From NCBI GenBank assembly GCA_030446955.1, contig JAUJMG010000188.1:1-7505 (forward strand): a stretch of DNA of 7,505 bases. Direction: 5' to 3'. Below, in pieces: positions 6,111 through 7,505 of this stretch (position 1 is the first letter of the stretch; every line of letters starts with the position of its first letter). The position numbers were made by a program, and so were the translations under genes. Source of the stretch: Thermomicrobiales bacterium (GTDB taxonomy: Bacteria; Chloroflexota; Chloroflexia; Thermomicrobiales; UBA6265). Under the pieces are notes generated by a model. The model saw only the letters and a program-made list of their open reading frames with translations, searched no databases and was not told the origin of the DNA.

Positions 6111-6401
6111 ATGGGCGTGATGCCCAACCGCACGGCCGCCCACCGCTTGCTGCTGCAGCCGTGGCACCCCCGCTCGCGCGGCGAGCGCCTGCTGGTCGTG
6201 GCATCCTCCCTCGCTCTGGCCCTTGCCCTCGACGCCGCCACCAACGGAGAGTGGCGCCCGATCGTGGCTGGTGCCGCCACCCTCACCGCCGTTCTGGCCC
6301 TGCTCCCCGGCCTGGCCTGGCTCGTCAAGCCGGTCGCCGCCCACGTTGGCCTCTGGCTGGTCTTCAACTTGCTGCGGGCCTGGGCCGACGACACGCTCTG
6401 A
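6111..6401 (+). CDS. N-terminal part of a PAP2-family membrane protein, ended by an in-frame TGA
   Basis: This 96-aa frame starts at ATG 6111, 10 nt after the preceding gene, with GAGG (6099-6102) overlapping that gene's stop codon. ATG 6120 is an alternative. It has three hydrophobic segments (about 26-42, 50-70, 73-90) and ends FNLLRAWADDTL. In the PAP2_3-type proteins I know, such a segment runs directly into an (E)xWLFGG motif, which is exactly what follows in the same frame after the TGA at 6399-6401 (RLEAWLFGG). So this looks like the front third of one gene of about 338 codons (6111-7127), not a separate gene. The stop may be a real nonsense mutation, a sequencing error or, less likely, read-through. 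If translated alone it would make a small membrane peptide without catalytic residues. Confidence 0.65.
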   Translation: MGVMPNRTAAHRLLLQPWHPRSRGERLLVVASSLALALALDAATNGEWRPIVAGAATLTAVLALLPGLAWLVKPVAAHVGLWLVFNLLRAWADDTL

Positions 6402-6419
6402 GCCACGTGGGGCCTCGGC

Positions 6420-7127
6420 TTGGTGGGGCGGCTAGAGGCGTGGCTCTTTGGAGGGCGTCTCCCATCGGCAATCCTTCAAGAGCGGCTCGACGGCCCGCCT
6501 CCCCTGTCCTGGTACGACTACGGCTGGACGGCGGTCTATCTGTCGTTCTTCGTCGTTCCCCACCTCGCGGCCGCGCTGCTCCTCTGGTGGCACCGTCGGC
6601 TCTTCTGGCACTACGTCCTCGCGACACTGGTTCTCTTCAGCCTGGCTCTTGTAGCGTTCTTTGCCCTGCCAACAAGCCCTCCCTGGCTGGTCACCGAGGT
6701 AGTCCCCAGCGGGCACTTCACGGAGATGCTGCGAGTCACCGAAGCGGTGCTCCGCCAGCTAGACCTGCCGTTCCGGCTCTTCAGCGACGACGCGAAACCC
6801 GTCACTCGGCTGGGCCAGGTGCGGCTGGAACCGAACCCGATCGCGGCGATGCCGTCGATCCACTTCGCGGCGACGGCGCTGCTGGTGGGGCCCGCCTTCC
6901 GGGCGGGCCGGGTCATGGCGAGCTTGGTCATCGTCTACACCGGCCTGATGGGGCTGGCGCTGGTCTACCTGGGCGAACACTACCTCCTCGATTTGCTGGC
7001 CGGCGGCATCCTGGCGGCGATTGGCTGGCGGCTGGTGGGCCGGTGGCTCGGGGGTAGCGAGCCGGTAGTGCCGCGTTTTTCGAGAGGAGACGCGCCTGGC
7101 TCATCCCCACCCCAGCTCGGCGACTGA
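6420..7127 (+). CDS. PAP2-family (PAP2_3/AUR1-like) membrane phosphatase, catalytic part
   Basis: The 235-aa frame is open from TTG 6420 (or GTG 6423), in the same frame as the 6111 ORF and 18 nt beyond its stop; no good Shine-Dalgarno precedes it. It carries EAWLFGG (6-12), hydrophobic helices near 35-56, 61-83, 165-183 and 190-208, PTSPPWL (84-90), MPSIHF (144-149) and YLGEHYLLD (183-191). H148, H187 and D191 match the histidine and charge-relay residues of PAP2 motifs 2 and 3; the classical KxxxxxxRP motif is absent, as is normal in the AUR1/PAP2_3 branch. Members hydrolyse lipid phosphates or transfer phosphate head groups at the outer membrane face. The catalytic core is intact, so activity depends on whether this part is translated. 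The C-terminal 25 residues are polar. It shares the operon driven by promoter copy 2. Confidence 0.8.
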   Translation: MVGRLEAWLFGGRLPSAILQERLDGPPPLSWYDYGWTAVYLSFFVVPHLAAALLLWWHRRLFWHYVLATLVLFSLALVAFFALPTSPPWLVTEVVPSGHFTEMLRVTEAVLRQLDLPFRLFSDDAKPVTRLGQVRLEPNPIAAMPSIHFAATALLVGPAFRAGRVMASLVIVYTGLMGLALVYLGEHYLLDLLAGGILAAIGWRLVGRWLGGSEPVVPRFSRGDAPGSSPPQLGD

Positions 7128-7129
7128 CT

Positions 7130-7155
7130 GCCAGCCGGTCCGTCCGGCCGCTGGC
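7130..7155 (+). terminator. Hairpin directly after the PAP2 gene
   Basis: GCCAGC (7130-7135) pairs with GCTGGC (7150-7155), and CCGG copies at 7135-7138 and 7144-7147 allow an inner helix. It begins 2 nt after the stop codon and lacks a T-run. It probably ends or stabilises the operon transcript ahead of promoter copy 3. Confidence 0.45.
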
Positions 7156-7176
7156 GCCAAGAGCATCGTGCCGGTC

Positions 7177-7252
7177 GTTCACCTCTGTTTATGATCCGTC
7201 ACCAACCTGTTCACCGCCGCTCACCGGCACGTTCACGCTCGCCCTGTACCGT
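7177..7252 (+). promoter_or_regulatory. Promoter with GTTCAC direct repeats (copy 3), the fullest array
   Basis: Six units run at 10, 10, 12, 10 and 12 nt steps: GTTCAC (7177), GTTTAT (7187), CGTCAC (7197), GTTCAC (7209), GCTCAC (7219), GTTCAC (7231), then TACCGT (7247-7252) as -10. Every unit and the -10 sit exactly 7172 nt from their counterparts in copy 1, with no gap. The ACCGGCAC block before the last unit is identical to copy 1. The start point would be near 7259, with a leader of about 130 nt before the ATG at 7391. Confidence 0.6.
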
Positions 7253-7262
7253 TGGTTGCAGA

Positions 7263-7286
7263 CGATCCTCCGCTTGTGGAGGGTCG
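7263..7286 (+). other. Stem-loop at the predicted 5' end of the transcript
   Basis: CGATCCTCC (7263-7271) pairs with GGAGGGTCG (7278-7286), nine pairs including one G-U, with a 6-nt loop. It begins a few nt after the predicted start point, so it may protect the mRNA 5' end. Smaller GC-rich hairpins, such as CCCGG/CCGGG near 7317-7330, follow in the same leader. Confidence 0.35.
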
Positions 7287-7390
7287 CTGGTACGGGGCTG
7301 GGAGGTGGCCCCACCGCCCGGTCTACCGGGTGTCGTTTCGAGGTACGGCGAGGCCGCGCCTCAGGGAGAGAGAAAGGAGCGGAGGTTTTC

Positions 7391-7505
7391 ATGAAACCGA
7401 TACGATCCGCGAGCAGATGGCTGGTCACCAGCCTTGTTCTCGCGATGACATTCGTTCTGGCCCTTTCGGGAGCACGGCCAGCTCTCGCGCAGGGGCAAAT
7501 CGCGC
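7391..7505 (+). CDS. Start of a secreted protein, cut by the window end
   Basis: The ATG at 7391 has GGAGG (7381-7385) 5 nt upstream. The 38 visible codons encode a complete-looking Sec signal peptide: basic MKPIRSASR, a hydrophobic core (about 10-26) and a cleavage site RPALA|QG after residue 33. Only five mature residues are visible, so the function cannot be told. It is driven by promoter copy 3 and is thus expected to be co-regulated with the two other secreted proteins that carry the same promoter. Confidence 0.8.
   Translation, partial: MKPIRSASRWLVTSLVLAMTFVLALSGARPALAQGQIA

Noticed and set aside
6399..6401. TGA as a selenocysteine codon
   Set aside because: The position is not a catalytic site in the PAP2 family and no clear selenocysteine-insertion hairpin was recognised just downstream.
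6161..7057. 298-aa open frame overlapping the PAP2 gene
   Set aside because: Arg/Pro/Gly-rich and without motifs, whereas the other frame carries PAP2 motifs on both sides of the TGA. It is not the product of a frameshift, since both PAP2 parts are in one frame.

Overview
The window is GC-rich bacterial DNA with Sec-secreted proteins, Ala/Pro/Thr/Gly-rich linkers and strong Shine-Dalgarno sites. The style (secreted proteins with repeated 'TPA' linkers, a C-terminal cupredoxin on a beta-propeller, a DUF2391/TIGR02588 pair) suggests a Thermomicrobia-like member of the Chloroflexota. That placement is an inference from protein style; no marker gene is present.

Layout. 1-247: a promoter with GTTCAC direct repeats and a long structured leader. 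248-2128 (+): a secreted seven-blade PQQ-type beta-propeller fused to a type-1 copper (cupredoxin) domain, followed by a terminator-like hairpin and a second region of competing hairpins. 2392-2958 (+): a small secreted protein whose predicted mature N-terminus is histidine. 4417-3039 (-): a two-gene operon of a DUF2391/TIGR02587 multi-pass membrane protein and a TIGR02588 single-pass protein, overlapping at TGATG. 4418-5164: a long spacer with no convincing gene, holding a second copy of the GTTCAC promoter. 5165-6100 (+): a secreted two-domain protein related to the 2392 protein, with a cupredoxin-like C-terminal domain that has CxxC where copper ligands are expected. 6111-7127 (+): a PAP2-family membrane phosphatase gene, interrupted by one in-frame TGA. 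7177-7390: a third copy of the GTTCAC promoter with a structured leader. 7391 to the window end (+): the signal peptide of another secreted protein.

The most notable signal is the promoter cassette. Three separate promoters (5-80, 4905-4958, 7177-7252) carry GTTCAC-like units at the same 10/12-nt spacing (22-bp period), a shared ACCGGCA block, and a TAnnnT -10 element that always starts 16 nt after the start of the last unit. This is the geometry of PhoB/PhoP-type (OmpR-family) direct-repeat boxes. It suggests that the propeller-cupredoxin gene, the two-domain secreted gene with its PAP2 partner, and the final secreted gene belong to one regulon. The regulator and its signal cannot be read from this window; phosphate is a reasonable first hypothesis because of the box type and the PAP2 gene.
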